From Endobacterium cereale (GTDB taxonomy: Bacteria; Pseudomonadota; Alphaproteobacteria; Rhizobiales; Rhizobiaceae), in assembly GCF_009617585.1 (NCBI RefSeq), contig NZ_WIXI01000051.1, positions 124,001-188,000 on the forward strand: DNA of 64,000 nt, in the 5' to 3' direction. Made by a program: the position numbers and the translations under genes. The notes beneath the pieces are model-generated. The model searched no databases, was not told the DNA's origin, and saw only the letters and a program-made list of their open reading frames with translations. Every line of letters begins with the position of its first letter. Position 1 is the stretch's first letter. This document shows, in pieces, positions 49,495 through 59,240 of the stretch.

Positions 49495-51405
49495 TTAAAA
49501 ATCCGACCATTCCTGCTTGATCGCCGCATTACCGTTGAAGGCAGAAGCGATGCGGGCGCCAATGGCGCGGGCCGGCGAGGTTACCGGACGCGAGGCCGGG
49601 CTGGCGCTACGAACGGTCGACCGTCCCTCGTCCAGCTTGAACTGCCCCAACAATTCCGTCAGCTCAGCGGCCTGCTTGGCAAGGCTGTGGCTCGCCGCCG
49701 TCGTCTGTTCAACCATGGCGGCGTTCTTCTGCGTGCCCTGATCCATCTGGTTGACGGCGGTGTTGATCTCGGCAAGGCCGGTCGACTGTTCGCGTGCCGA
49801 CATCACGATCGTGCCGACATTCTGGTTGATCTTCTGCACGTCGGTGACGATCGCTTCCAGCGCCGTACCGGTCTGGCCGACCAGATCGACACCGTCGCGC
49901 ACCTTATCACCAGAGGCGCCGATCAGTGTCTTGATCTCGCGGGCAGCGGTCGCCGAACGCTGCGCAAGTTCGCGCACTTCCTGAGCAACGACGGCAAAAC
50001 CCTTGCCGGCTTCACCGGCGCGTGCGGCTTCGACACCTGCATTGAGGGCCAGAAGGTTGGTCTGGAAAGCGATGTCATCGATGACACCGATGATATTGCC
50101 GATCTCGTCCGAGGATTTTTCGATCGCTTCCATGGCGGCAACCGCCTGACGAACGACATCACCGGAACGCTCGGCACCAACGCGTGTGTGCTCGACCAGC
50201 TTGCCTGCTTCGCCGGCACGCACAGCCGAATCCTTGACCGCCGTGGTCACCTCTTCCAGAGCCGCCGCGGTTTCCTCGACGGACGACGCCTGCTGTTCGG
50301 TGCGCTTGGACAGATCGTCGGCGGCAGCACGGATCTCGTTGGCACCGGCATCGATCATGCGGGCATTGTCGCCGACGGCACGCAGCGCGCCCTGCAGCTT
50401 GGCAACGGACTCGTTGAAGTTGAGGCGCAACTGATCGAGTTGGCCGGCAAACGGCTGCTGCAGGCGGAAGGTCATGTCGCCATCGGACAGGCTCTTCAGG
50501 CCGCTCGCCAGACCATCGACGGCAAAGGCCACATCGGCTGCTTCGCGTGCCTTCTGTTCCTCGCGGGCAATACGTTCGCGCTCGCTCATGGAACGGTTGG
50601 CTTCGGTTTCCTGCTCAAGACGTTCGCGCTCCAGGGCGTTGTCGCGGAACACGGCGACGGCTGCGGCCATATCACCGATCTCATCCGTATTGCCGGCATA
50701 AGGAATTGCGACCTTGTTGTTGCCGGCGGCGAGCGTGTTCATCGACGCCGTGATGGCGCTGATCGGACGGGTGACGCGGAAGACGCTAGCGATGGCAGCA
50801 CCGATCGAAACCAGAACGGCAAACACGATGCCGACCAGTGTCGCGGAGAAGGCGAACTGCGCAGCACCCTTTGCTGCCGCACGGTCATCCTGACCACGCT
50901 GGTTATTGTCAGCGATCAGCTGCTGCAGGCCTTTTCCAACATCACCACCCTTGTCGGACATCCGCGCGACAACGGCACGCGCTTCCGATATTCTGGTAGC
51001 GGCAACATGGGCGGAAAACTCCTCACCCAGCCGGTCGAAATCGCTAGCCAGCTTCTCCAGTTCGGCAAACTTCGCCTTCGCGGCCGGGATCTTCATCGAG
51101 GCCGAATAGGTGTTGAATTCAGCTGCGCGCTTGGCCGTCGTCGCCTCGATCTCACTGAAGAGGGTGGCGCGCTCGGATGCACTGTCGGTCGCCAGCACCA
51201 TCAGGTAGAGGCGTCTTACATCACCCATTGAACTGTACATGTCGGCGACCATCAGCGACCGTTCCATGCGGCGGCTGATATTGTCAGCCTGGGTTTCCAG
51301 CTCCGAAACAGACCGCATGCCCTGCACCCCCTGAAGGACGATCAGCAAAACGGTCAGAGCGAAAAGCGACGGTAGAAGAATTTTGATTTTTACAGATTTC
51401 AACAT
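49495..51405 (-). CDS. Methyl-accepting chemotaxis protein, first of three
   Basis: Membrane chemoreceptor of 636 residues. TM1 (about 9-30), helical periplasmic domain of about 155 residues, TM2 (about 191-213), HAMP (about 214-267), a second HAMP-like segment (about 305-355) and the kinase-control domain (about 370-590), with the hairpin tip EIGNIIGVIDDIAFQTNLLALNAGVEAARAG. Its last residues are EWSDF, a W-x-x-F tether for CheR/CheB. Overall it is most like the third receptor in this cluster. The ligand is unknown. Confidence 0.95.
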   Translation of the reverse strand: MLKSVKIKILLPSLFALTVLLIVLQGVQGMRSVSELETQADNISRRMERSLMVADMYSSMGDVRRLYLMVLATDSASERATLFSEIEATTAKRAAEFNTYSASMKIPAAKAKFAELEKLASDFDRLGEEFSAHVAATRISEARAVVARMSDKGGDVGKGLQQLIADNNQRGQDDRAAAKGAAQFAFSATLVGIVFAVLVSIGAAIASVFRVTRPISAITASMNTLAAGNNKVAIPYAGNTDEIGDMAAAVAVFRDNALERERLEQETEANRSMSERERIAREEQKAREAADVAFAVDGLASGLKSLSDGDMTFRLQQPFAGQLDQLRLNFNESVAKLQGALRAVGDNARMIDAGANEIRAAADDLSKRTEQQASSVEETAAALEEVTTAVKDSAVRAGEAGKLVEHTRVGAERSGDVVRQAVAAMEAIEKSSDEIGNIIGVIDDIAFQTNLLALNAGVEAARAGEAGKGFAVVAQEVRELAQRSATAAREIKTLIGASGDKVRDGVDLVGQTGTALEAIVTDVQKINQNVGTIVMSAREQSTGLAEINTAVNQMDQGTQKNAAMVEQTTAASHSLAKQAAELTELLGQFKLDEGRSTVRSASPASRPVTSPARAIGARIASAFNGNAAIKQEWSDF

Positions 51406-51722
51406 GTGGCGACCCCCGTGTAGATAAGCTCGAACAATTGGAAGTCGGGCTTTTCTCAGGGCCGCCTAAACAAAAAATTACCGATAAATCTAGGCGTTGG
51501 ATGGTTAACGCTAGAATTCGATGAAATTGCGGTCCTCACAAACGTCAAGCCTGCAGAAACCACCCAAAAACAGGCCAGTAACGATGAAACCTGCATAAAC
51601 AAAAGTTTAATGCGACAAAACGCCCCCACTTGGCAGTGGAGGCGTTTTGCGTACTTATATTCCGATAGATGGTTACAGCCGGAGCGGGTTACATGAAGGA
51701 GACTTCACCCTCTCGAGACAGG
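51406..51722 (-). other. Gap between first and second chemoreceptor genes
   Basis: The 317 bases hold the terminator of the second receptor (51617-51648) and, between about 51406 and 51600, the AT-rich promoter region of the first receptor. I see no gene in it. Confidence 0.5.
51617..51648 (-). terminator. Terminator of the second chemoreceptor gene
   Basis: On the minus strand AAAACGCCTCCACT pairs with AGTGGGGGCGTTTT around GCCA; one G-T pair. The stem ends in T residues on both strands. Confidence 0.85.
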
Positions 51723-53660
51723 TCAGAATTCCGACCAGTCTTCGCCACGTGGTGCCGCTCCGCCAAAGCTGGCCGCAACTTTCTGGCCAAGCGCACGCGC
51801 TGGCGAAGGTGACGGGCGCGATGCAGGGGAGACCGGAGCCACCGCCCGAACCGAGGCCTGCGGCGCCGTATCACCGAGACGGAACTGGCCAAGCAACTCG
51901 ATCAGGCCCGATGCCTCGCGGGCAAGGCTGTGGGTCGCGGCAGTGGTTTCCTCGACCATGGCGGCGTTTTTCTGCGTGCCCTGGTCCATCGTGTTGACCG
52001 CGGTATTGATCTCCTTAAGGCCTGTCGCCTGCTCCTGTGCGGTAGTGACGATCTCGGCCACGAGACGGTTGATGTGTTGCACCTCGGAAACGATTTCCTT
52101 AAGCGCCATGCCGGTTTCACCGACAAGGGCAACGCCGTTGCGAACCTGCTCGCCGGATCGGTTGATCAGCGTCTTGATCTCCTTTGCCGCATTGGCGGAC
52201 CGCTGGGCCAGTTCACGAACCTCCTGCGCAACCACCGCAAACCCCTTGCCTGCCTCGCCTGCCCGCGCAGCTTCTACGCCCGCGTTGAGTGCCAAAAGGT
52301 TGGTCTGGAAAGCGATGTCATCGATGACGCCGATGATATTGCCGATTTCGGTCGAGGACTGCTCGATCTGCTCCATGGCCGTCACCGCGTCGCGGACGAT
52401 GGCACCGGAATGTTCCGCACCCGTCTTGGTCTTTTCGACCAGCTGACCGGCTTCTCGGGCCCGGCGGCTGCTATCGCTGACGGCGGTCGTCACCTCTTCG
52501 AGCGCAGCGGCAGTTTCTTCCACGGAGGCGGCCTGTTGTTCGGTGCGGCGTGACAGATCATCTGCGGCACTGCGGATTTCATTCGTGCCGGCACTGATCG
52601 CATGGGCATTCTCGCCAACCGACACCATCGTCGCCTGCAGCTTGCCCATGGAAGCGTTGAAGTTCGTGCGAAGGATTTCGAGCTCGCCATAGAATGGCGT
52701 GGCAATGCGGAAACCGAGATTGCCGTCGGCGAGATTGGACAGGCCGGAACCAAGTCCATCGACCGCCACCTTCACATGACCGGCTTCAACCATCTTCTGC
52801 TGTTCGCGAACGCCGCGCTCATGTTCCATCAGGTCACGATTGTCGTCAGCTTCACGCTCCAGACGGATACGCTCGAGCGCATTGGCACGGAAGATTTCGA
52901 CAGCAGCCGCCATCGAACCGATTTCGTCGCGGCGCTCGATAAAGGGGATCGGGCGTTCATTGTCACCGCCGGCAAGCAACCCCATGGAACGGGTGATGGC
53001 ATCGATCGGCTTGGCAACCCGGAAGAAGGAAATGCAGGCGGCACCGATGGCGATGATGGCGGCCAGCGCAAGCGCCACATAGGTGCTTGCCAACGCCTGG
53101 TCATAGGCGACATCCGCTGCTATCAGCGCTTCATCACTGATTGCCTGATTGTTGGCGGCAGTCGTATCGAGCGCTTCGGTCATCAGTTTTGCAGCATCAC
53201 GCATCGCGCCGCGATAGACGGTCTGCGCTTCCTCGTGACGGCCGGCCTCGACCAGTCCGACCAGCGTTTTGGCGGCAGCATCGTAAGCGACCACGCCGTT
53301 TTGCAGCGTCGCAAACAGCTCACGTGTTTTCGGCAACGTGATCATGTCAGAATATTGTTTGATCAGCGCATCACGCTCGTTCATGCGCGTTGCGATCGTC
53401 TGCTCGTTCGCCTTGATCTCCTCGGCATCATTGGCCAGCAGAAGATCGGCGTAGGAGCGTCGAATGACATTGATGGAATGATCCATCTTGGCGATCAGCG
53501 TGTTGCGCGGCATGCGCTCGCGGCCGATCTCGTGCACCTGCTGTTTCAGCGTCGCAAGTGAAAAAAGTGCCATGCCGCCCTGGGCAAAGGCAATGACGAT
53601 AACCAGCCCGAACAGAGCCGGAAGAAGAACCCGAATGCGCATCTGTGACAGGTATCGCAT
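51723..53660 (-). CDS. Methyl-accepting chemotaxis protein, second of three
   Basis: Membrane chemoreceptor of 645 residues. TM1 is about 8-28, the periplasmic domain is a four-helix bundle (about 30-190), TM2 about 193-214, then HAMP, a second HAMP-like region, and the kinase-control domain with the same hairpin tip as its neighbours. The C-terminus is EDWSEF, a W-x-x-F tether. The periplasmic domain is clearly different from those of the other two, so it should bind a different ligand. The ATG at 53660 follows AGGGG by 7 bases; the reading to 53780 is rejected. Confidence 0.95.
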   Translation of the reverse strand: MRYLSQMRIRVLLPALFGLVIVIAFAQGGMALFSLATLKQQVHEIGRERMPRNTLIAKMDHSINVIRRSYADLLLANDAEEIKANEQTIATRMNERDALIKQYSDMITLPKTRELFATLQNGVVAYDAAAKTLVGLVEAGRHEEAQTVYRGAMRDAAKLMTEALDTTAANNQAISDEALIAADVAYDQALASTYVALALAAIIAIGAACISFFRVAKPIDAITRSMGLLAGGDNERPIPFIERRDEIGSMAAAVEIFRANALERIRLEREADDNRDLMEHERGVREQQKMVEAGHVKVAVDGLGSGLSNLADGNLGFRIATPFYGELEILRTNFNASMGKLQATMVSVGENAHAISAGTNEIRSAADDLSRRTEQQAASVEETAAALEEVTTAVSDSSRRAREAGQLVEKTKTGAEHSGAIVRDAVTAMEQIEQSSTEIGNIIGVIDDIAFQTNLLALNAGVEAARAGEAGKGFAVVAQEVRELAQRSANAAKEIKTLINRSGEQVRNGVALVGETGMALKEIVSEVQHINRLVAEIVTTAQEQATGLKEINTAVNTMDQGTQKNAAMVEETTAATHSLAREASGLIELLGQFRLGDTAPQASVRAVAPVSPASRPSPSPARALGQKVAASFGGAAPRGEDWSEF

Positions 53661-53911
53661 GATCATCCCCTGGAAACGCCAAGGGCGCCGGGACGTTGGG
53701 GGGAAACGTCGCGACGCCCTATGGCATGCGATTGCAAAAATCAACGAAGCAAAACCATGCGTTGATATAAGGATGTTCAAATATAAGACTTAATGAATGG
53801 ATAATGGGGATGACGAGAAATTGCAGATGATTTCGATAAAATCAAAAGTAGTAAAATATTGACATGTAATCACGTCGAGAAAAACGGCTGTATTGTCGAA
53901 CGTGAAACGCA

Positions 53912-53935
53912 AAACGGCGGCCGAAGCCGCCGTTT
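53912..53935 (-). terminator. Terminator of the third chemoreceptor gene
   Basis: AAACGGCGGC and GCCGCCGTTT form a 10-base stem around TTCG on the minus strand, then TTT. Confidence 0.8.
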
Positions 53936-53958
53936 ACGTTCAATGCGTTAGCAATAGA

Positions 53959-55872
53959 TCAGAACTCCGACCATTCCTGTCTGGCAGCGGCCGAACCGCC
54001 ACCGAAAGCAGCAGCGATGCGGTTGCCTATAGCGCGCGCTGGCGACGAGACCGGACGCGCATCGACGGCCGCCACGCGCACCTCCGCCCTACCCTCATCC
54101 AGCTTGAACTGCGCCAGTAGCTCGTTCAACGCGGCCGCCTGCGACGCCAGACGATAACTCGCCGCCGTCGTCTCTTCGACCATGGCGGCATTCTGCTGCG
54201 TACCCTGATCCATGTGGTTGACCGAGGTATTGATCTCGGTCAGGCCGTTTGACTGTTCGCGGGTCGAGGTCACGATGGATGCGACATTGCCGTTAATCCG
54301 CTGCACGTTGGCAACGATCGTTTCCAGTGCCTCGCCGGTCTGATCGACAAGCTTGACACCGTCACGCACCTTTGCGCCTGACGTGGAAATCAGGGCCTTG
54401 ATCTCACGCGCCGCGTTGGCGGAACGTTGCGCCAGTTCACGCACCTCCTGCGCCACGACTGCAAAGCCCTTGCCGGCATCACCGGCACGCGCAGCCTCGA
54501 CACCCGCATTCAAGGCCAGAAGATTGGTCTGGAAGGCGATCTCGTCAATCACACCGATGATGTTGCCGATCTCGTTCGAAGACTTCTCGATCGCCTCCAT
54601 GGCCGTGACTGCCTGTTTGACGATCTCGCCGGAACGTTCGGCGTCAGCGCGGGTATGGTCGACAAGCGCACCAGCCTCCCCGGCACGCAAAGCCGAATCC
54701 TTAACGGCCGTCGTTACCTGCTCCAGCGCCGCCGCCGTTTCCTCGACGGACGAAGCCTGCTGTTCGGTGCGCTTGGAAAGATTGTCGGCAGCCGAGCGGA
54801 TCTCGTTGGCGCCGGCATCGATCATGCGGGCATTTTCGCCAACAGCCCGCAGGGCATGCTGAAGGCCCGAAACGGATTCATTGAAATTCACGCGCAACTG
54901 GTCGAGCTGGCCGGCAAAAGGCTGGGCCAGACGATAGGTCATGTCACCACCGGCAAGGCTCTTCAGGCCATGGCCGAGACCATCGACGGCGAAGGCGACA
55001 TCGGCCGCTTCCTGCGCTTTCTGTTCTTCCCGCGCGATCCGCTCGCTCTCGCTCATGGAACGATTGGCCTCGGCCTCGCGCTCCAACTGCTCGCGCTCGA
55101 TCGCATTGTTGCGGAACACGGCAACGGCTGCAGCCATCTCGCCCACTTCGTCATGGCGACCGGCATGCGGGATCGGCGCCTGCGTATCGCCAGAGGCAAG
55201 AACGTTCATGGCCTTGGTGATGTTGTCGATCGGACGGGCGATGCGGAAAACGCTGAGAGCAGCCGCAGCGACAGCAACGAGCACTGCAAGCACAATGCCG
55301 GCCATGGTGGACATTGAAGCAAACTGCGCGGCTGCATTCGCGGCCTGTCGGTCCGCGTTGCCGAGCGCATTGTTCTCTTCGATCATCTGCGTCAGGATGG
55401 TGCCGGCCTCGCCGCCCTTCGGCACCATCTGCGCGATGAGCGTCTTTGCTTCATAAACGCGCGACGTGCTGATCAGCTCGATGAATTTTGAGCCCATCGC
55501 ATCATATTCGCCGACGACCCTCTGCAGATCATCAAACTTTGCCTTGGCGGCGGGCTCGGTGATCTGCGCGCCGAACGCGGTGAAGGCCGCCGCCCGCTCC
55601 TGGGTCTTTTCCTGAAGCTGACCAAGCCATTTCTTCTGTTCACCGGCATTGCTGCCGGACAGCGCCATCAAAACCAGACGGCGCACGTCGGCCAGCAAAC
55701 GATCCATGTTCGCCATGGCAACGGACTGTTCCATACGTCGGCCGAGATTATCCGCCTGCGTATCCATCTGATTGACAGAACGCATGGCCAGACCGCCCTG
55801 AAGAATGGCGACGAGCACGACCGAACCGAAGAGAATAGGCAGGAGAAGTTTGATCTTGAGGGATCTGAACAT
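53959..55872 (-). CDS. Methyl-accepting chemotaxis protein, third of three
   Basis: Membrane chemoreceptor of 637 residues, organised like the first: TM1 about 9-30, periplasmic helical domain to about 188, TM2 about 190-212, HAMP and second HAMP-like segment, then the kinase-control domain. Cytoplasmic parts are nearly identical in pattern to the first receptor, while the periplasmic part differs moderately. It ends in EWSEF, a CheR/CheB tether. The chosen ATG opens the usual MFRSLKIKLLLPILFG start; upstream in-frame residues to 55926 are rejected. Confidence 0.95.
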   Translation of the reverse strand: MFRSLKIKLLLPILFGSVVLVAILQGGLAMRSVNQMDTQADNLGRRMEQSVAMANMDRLLADVRRLVLMALSGSNAGEQKKWLGQLQEKTQERAAAFTAFGAQITEPAAKAKFDDLQRVVGEYDAMGSKFIELISTSRVYEAKTLIAQMVPKGGEAGTILTQMIEENNALGNADRQAANAAAQFASMSTMAGIVLAVLVAVAAAALSVFRIARPIDNITKAMNVLASGDTQAPIPHAGRHDEVGEMAAAVAVFRNNAIEREQLEREAEANRSMSESERIAREEQKAQEAADVAFAVDGLGHGLKSLAGGDMTYRLAQPFAGQLDQLRVNFNESVSGLQHALRAVGENARMIDAGANEIRSAADNLSKRTEQQASSVEETAAALEQVTTAVKDSALRAGEAGALVDHTRADAERSGEIVKQAVTAMEAIEKSSNEIGNIIGVIDEIAFQTNLLALNAGVEAARAGDAGKGFAVVAQEVRELAQRSANAAREIKALISTSGAKVRDGVKLVDQTGEALETIVANVQRINGNVASIVTSTREQSNGLTEINTSVNHMDQGTQQNAAMVEETTAASYRLASQAAALNELLAQFKLDEGRAEVRVAAVDARPVSSPARAIGNRIAAAFGGGSAAARQEWSEF

Positions 55873-56050
55873 GTAAAAACCGTAGCGTGAGACACAAAAG
55901 GAATACACGTTCAGTTCTTTCACCATTCCATAAACAAAGACTTACTTTTTCACTTAGCTTTGGTTGCGGAAAAGCATTTAAGCAACCTCGAAATTACTGC
56001 GCAATACAAGACCCGCCGACGTCACGCTCAGCCGCGTCAGATGGAAACGA

Positions 56051-56084
56051 AAAGGCTCGCAACACTGGAATGTTGCGAGCCTTT
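56051..56084 (-). terminator. Terminator of the second ABC exporter gene
   Basis: AAAGGCTCGCAACA pairs perfectly with TGTTGCGAGCCTTT around a 6-base loop. Confidence 0.88.
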
Positions 56085-56109
56085 CTTCAGGCATGATGTG
56101 AAGCGAAAT

Positions 56110-57960
56110 TTACTCCGCGGCCGCATCCTCGGTATGGTCGCCCAGAAAACCGCCGGACTGCCGATGCCACAGATCAGCATAAATGCCGCCGCTGGCGGAC
56201 AGCTGCTGATGCGTGCCGGTCTCGATGATCTTGCCCTTGTCGAGCACGACCAGACGGTCCATCTCGGTCAAGGTCGACAGTCGGTGGGCAATCGCGATCA
56301 CCGTCTTGCCTTCCATCAGCGAGAACAGGTTCTCCTGAATGGCCGCCTCAACTTCGGAATCGAGCGCCGAGGTTGCCTCGTCCAGCACCAGGATCGGCGC
56401 ATCCTTGAGGAAAACGCGGGCAATGGCGATACGCTGGCGCTGGCCACCGGACAGTTTTACGCCACGCTCGCCGACATGGGCATCGAGACCAACCCGGCCC
56501 TGCATGTCGGCCAGCGTCTCGATAAACTCCCAGGCCGAGGCGCGTTTCGCCGCGACAATGATCTCCTGATCCGAAGCGCCCGGATGACCGTAAGCGATGT
56601 TGTCACGGATAGACCGGTGCAGAAGCGAGGTATCCTGCGTCACCACGCCGATCTTGGCACGCAGGCTTTCCTGCGAGATCCCCGCAATATCCTGCCCGTC
56701 GATGGTGATGCGCCCGCCTTCCAGATCGTAGAAACGCAAAAGCAGGTTCATCAGCGTCGTCTTGCCCGCACCCGAACGACCGACCAGACCGACCTTCTCG
56801 CCGGCAGCCACATTCAGCGTCAGGTTTTCGACGACACCCTTGTTCTTGCCGTAGTGGAAGCGGATGTTGTCATAAGCGATCGCACCCTCCGGCACTTTCA
56901 GTTTTGGCGCGGCCGGCTTGTCGGTAACGTCATGCGGCTTGGTCATCATCTCCATGCCGTCATAGACCGTGCCGATATTCTCGAACAAAGCCGAGACTTC
57001 CCACATGATCCACTGCGACATGCCGTTGATGCGCATGGCAAGACCGATGGCGATTGCGATCGCTCCGATGGAAATGGCGCTGTCCAGCCAGAACCATATC
57101 GAAAGGGCTGCCACGGCAAACAACGCCGCGCAGTTGTAGAAATAGACCAGCGCCTGGAACATCGTCACTTTACGCATCTGGTCATGCACGGTTGCCAGAA
57201 AGCCCTGCATGGCATCACGCGCATAACTTTCCTCGCGACCGGTATGCGAGAACAGTTTGACCGTGGCGATGTTCGTGTAGCTGTCGACCACGCGGCCGGT
57301 CATCATCGAACGCGCATCCGCCTGCTGCGCCGAGATTTTGCGCAGACGCGGCACGTAATAGGCAACCGTCAGGCCGTAGACGATGATCCACACGACGAGC
57401 GGAATCGCCAGCCGCATGTCGGCGGCCGCGACAACCACAATCATCGAGACAAAGTAGACGGCAACGTAAACGAAGACGTCCAGGATCTTCATCACCACTT
57501 CGCGGATGGCAAGCGCCGTCTGCATCAGCTTGGTCGAGACACGGCCGGCAAACTCGTTGGCAAAGAAGGTCATCGAGTGGCGCAGCAGATAACGGTGCAT
57601 CTGCCAGCGGGCGACCATCGGAAAATTGCCCATCATGATCTGGTGCATGATCAGCGAATTCAGCGTGGCAACGAGCGGCAGCGCCACGAGCACGACCAGC
57701 GCCATCATGACGAGTTTCATGCCTTCACGGGCCAAAAAAGTCTCGCGGTCGGCGGTCGACAGCCAGTCGACGATATCGCCGAGAAAGCGGTAAAGCGCCA
57801 CTTCGCCGAGTGCGATCAGCGTCGTGAGGACCGACATCAGCACCAGCCAGGGCCAGACCGGCTTGGTGTAATGCCAGCAGAAGGCAAAAAGCCCCTTTGG
57901 CGGGACGGTCGGGGCGGCATCCGGATAGGGATTGATGCGCCGTTCGAACCAGGAAAACAT
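56110..57960 (-). CDS. ABC exporter, fused permease/ATPase, second copy
   Basis: Half-transporter of 616 residues: six membrane helices (about 20-330), Walker A GRSGAGKTT (near 397), signature LSGGQRQRIAIAR, Walker B ILVLDEATSALD and H-loop HRLST. It has the same layout as the exporter at 47502-49361 and a similar C-terminal RQSGGFLG, extended by an acidic tail. The two exporters could form a heterodimer, although they are 6.7 kb apart and separately terminated. Substrate unknown. Confidence 0.93.
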   Translation of the reverse strand: MFSWFERRINPYPDAAPTVPPKGLFAFCWHYTKPVWPWLVLMSVLTTLIALGEVALYRFLGDIVDWLSTADRETFLAREGMKLVMMALVVLVALPLVATLNSLIMHQIMMGNFPMVARWQMHRYLLRHSMTFFANEFAGRVSTKLMQTALAIREVVMKILDVFVYVAVYFVSMIVVVAAADMRLAIPLVVWIIVYGLTVAYYVPRLRKISAQQADARSMMTGRVVDSYTNIATVKLFSHTGREESYARDAMQGFLATVHDQMRKVTMFQALVYFYNCAALFAVAALSIWFWLDSAISIGAIAIAIGLAMRINGMSQWIMWEVSALFENIGTVYDGMEMMTKPHDVTDKPAAPKLKVPEGAIAYDNIRFHYGKNKGVVENLTLNVAAGEKVGLVGRSGAGKTTLMNLLLRFYDLEGGRITIDGQDIAGISQESLRAKIGVVTQDTSLLHRSIRDNIAYGHPGASDQEIIVAAKRASAWEFIETLADMQGRVGLDAHVGERGVKLSGGQRQRIAIARVFLKDAPILVLDEATSALDSEVEAAIQENLFSLMEGKTVIAIAHRLSTLTEMDRLVVLDKGKIIETGTHQQLSASGGIYADLWHRQSGGFLGDHTEDAAAE

Positions 57961-58366
57961 AAAAAACTCCGTCGGTCAGACGGCTGTTCCGCTTTTTTTG
58001 CGTCATCGACGCATGCAAAAGTCGGACAGCCGGAAAGTCAGATATCGTGGCGCTATGACGGCCACGCAACGATCAGGGGGATGAGAAAGCTCGGATGAAC
58101 CGCGAAACGCTCAGGCGAAAAATGTCCGGACCAGAAGGCGTGTGCGCACGGTCATATCCATGTGGGCCTCCTTGGCTGGCGTTTCGGTTGGCGCAACTTG
58201 TACCGACAACACGCGAAAATGGGAAGAGCAAAGCGGTCGCGATTGGCTAAAAAACAACCATCTGCCCGCGTTCGAACCGAAAAACCTGCATCATCAACGA
58301 TCGCATCGCACGCCCCGCGCAGACACCGCTTGAGCGGAAACACCGTTTTCGCTTAAGGACACTTCC
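57961..58366. other. Divergent intergenic region upstream of trmL
   Basis: A 406-base gap between divergent genes that must hold both promoters. Two overlapping short open frames near 58142-58356 have no ribosome-binding site or protein-like composition. Nothing else is visible. Confidence 0.45.
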
Positions 58367-58825
58367 ATGACAAACCTGCGCATCGCCCTTTATCAGCCCG
58401 ACATCCCCGGAAACACAGGCACGATCCTGCGGCTCGCCGCCTGCCTCGGTTTTGGCGTGGACATCATCGAGCCGGCCGGGTTCGATATTTCCGACCGCAA
58501 TCTGAAACGCGCCGGCATGGATTATCTCGGTTCGGTCTCGCTGGTGCGTCACGTCAACTGGCAGGCGTTCGACGAATGGCGCCGCACCGAAAACCGCCGC
58601 CTCGTGCTTGGCTCCACCAAGGCCGCCCTGCCCTATGTCGATTTCACCTATCAGCCCGGTGACATTCTGCTGTTCGGCCGCGAAAGCGCCGGCGTGCCGG
58701 ACAATGTGCATGACACGGCGGACGCCCGCATTCTGATCCCCATGCGCGAGGGCCAGCGCTCCATCAACGTCGCCATGTCGGCGGCAATGATTGTTGGAGA
58801 AGCGTTGCGGCAAACGGGCTTTTGA
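58367..58825 (+). CDS. trmL: tRNA (cytidine(34)-2'-O)-methyltransferase
   Basis: SPOUT-class methyltransferase that 2'-O-methylates the wobble base of certain leucine tRNAs. The 152-residue protein has the short TrmL form with the trefoil-knot motifs LYQPDIPGNTGTILRLAACLGF (N-terminal), LLFGRESAGVP and IPMREGQRSINVAMSAAMI. It stands alone, convergent with a small gene 3 bases downstream. Confidence 0.95.
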   Translation: MTNLRIALYQPDIPGNTGTILRLAACLGFGVDIIEPAGFDISDRNLKRAGMDYLGSVSLVRHVNWQAFDEWRRTENRRLVLGSTKAALPYVDFTYQPGDILLFGRESAGVPDNVHDTADARILIPMREGQRSINVAMSAAMIVGEALRQTGF

Positions 58826-58828
58826 CGA

Positions 58829-59086
58829 TCAATCAGCGGTCGGCAGGCGCCGCATGGTGAATTCGATCTGGTCGCCTTCAAGCTGGCGCCAGCTTTCCAC
58901 CTCGGTCCAGTAGGCGGCCTTCGGAAAGGCATCGAACCATTCCTTCGCCTTCTCGCGGGCGGCCAGTCGCGAGAGGCAAAAGGTCTCGCGCACGAAATGA
59001 CCATTTGTCGCAGTCGCCTTTCCCAGGCGATGGCGATCCATCCTGCGCTTCAGGCCGTCGAGCGGCGGGACTTTCATTGTCGTCAT
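58829..59086 (-). CDS. Conserved small protein of unknown function
   Basis: Protein of 85 residues, basic in the first half and with an aromatic-rich second half (EWFDAFPKAAYWTEVESWRQLEGDQIEFTMRRL, about 49-82). GAGG precedes the ATG by 9 bases. It lies between trmL and hemF and is divergent from hemF. I recognise no family; the composition and ribosome-binding site make it likely to be real. Confidence 0.65.
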   Translation of the reverse strand: MTTMKVPPLDGLKRRMDRHRLGKATATNGHFVRETFCLSRLAAREKAKEWFDAFPKAAYWTEVESWRQLEGDQIEFTMRRLPTAD

Positions 59087-59240
59087 GCGCGCTACCTCTG
59101 AAATGCAAGGTAATGCGCAATCGCAGGCTTTGCGAGTCGATTCTGAAAGGGTTATAGGCTGCGCAACGATGTTTTCGCGCAGCGCCTTCCGGGCAGCAGC
59201 ACAGCCGAAAACCGAATAGGACTGCACCGAAAGGAACGAC

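Noticed and set aside
49486..51231. Plus-strand open frame of 581 codons opposite the first chemoreceptor
   Set aside because: Shadow frame; the minus-strand receptor is certain.
55960..58098. Plus-strand open frame of 712 codons opposite the second ABC exporter
   Set aside because: Shadow of the exporter; composition is His/Arg/Gly/Gln-rich and has no domain.
58142..58356. Short overlapping open frames upstream of trmL
   Set aside because: No ribosome-binding site, no protein-like pattern, and they fill a divergent promoter gap.
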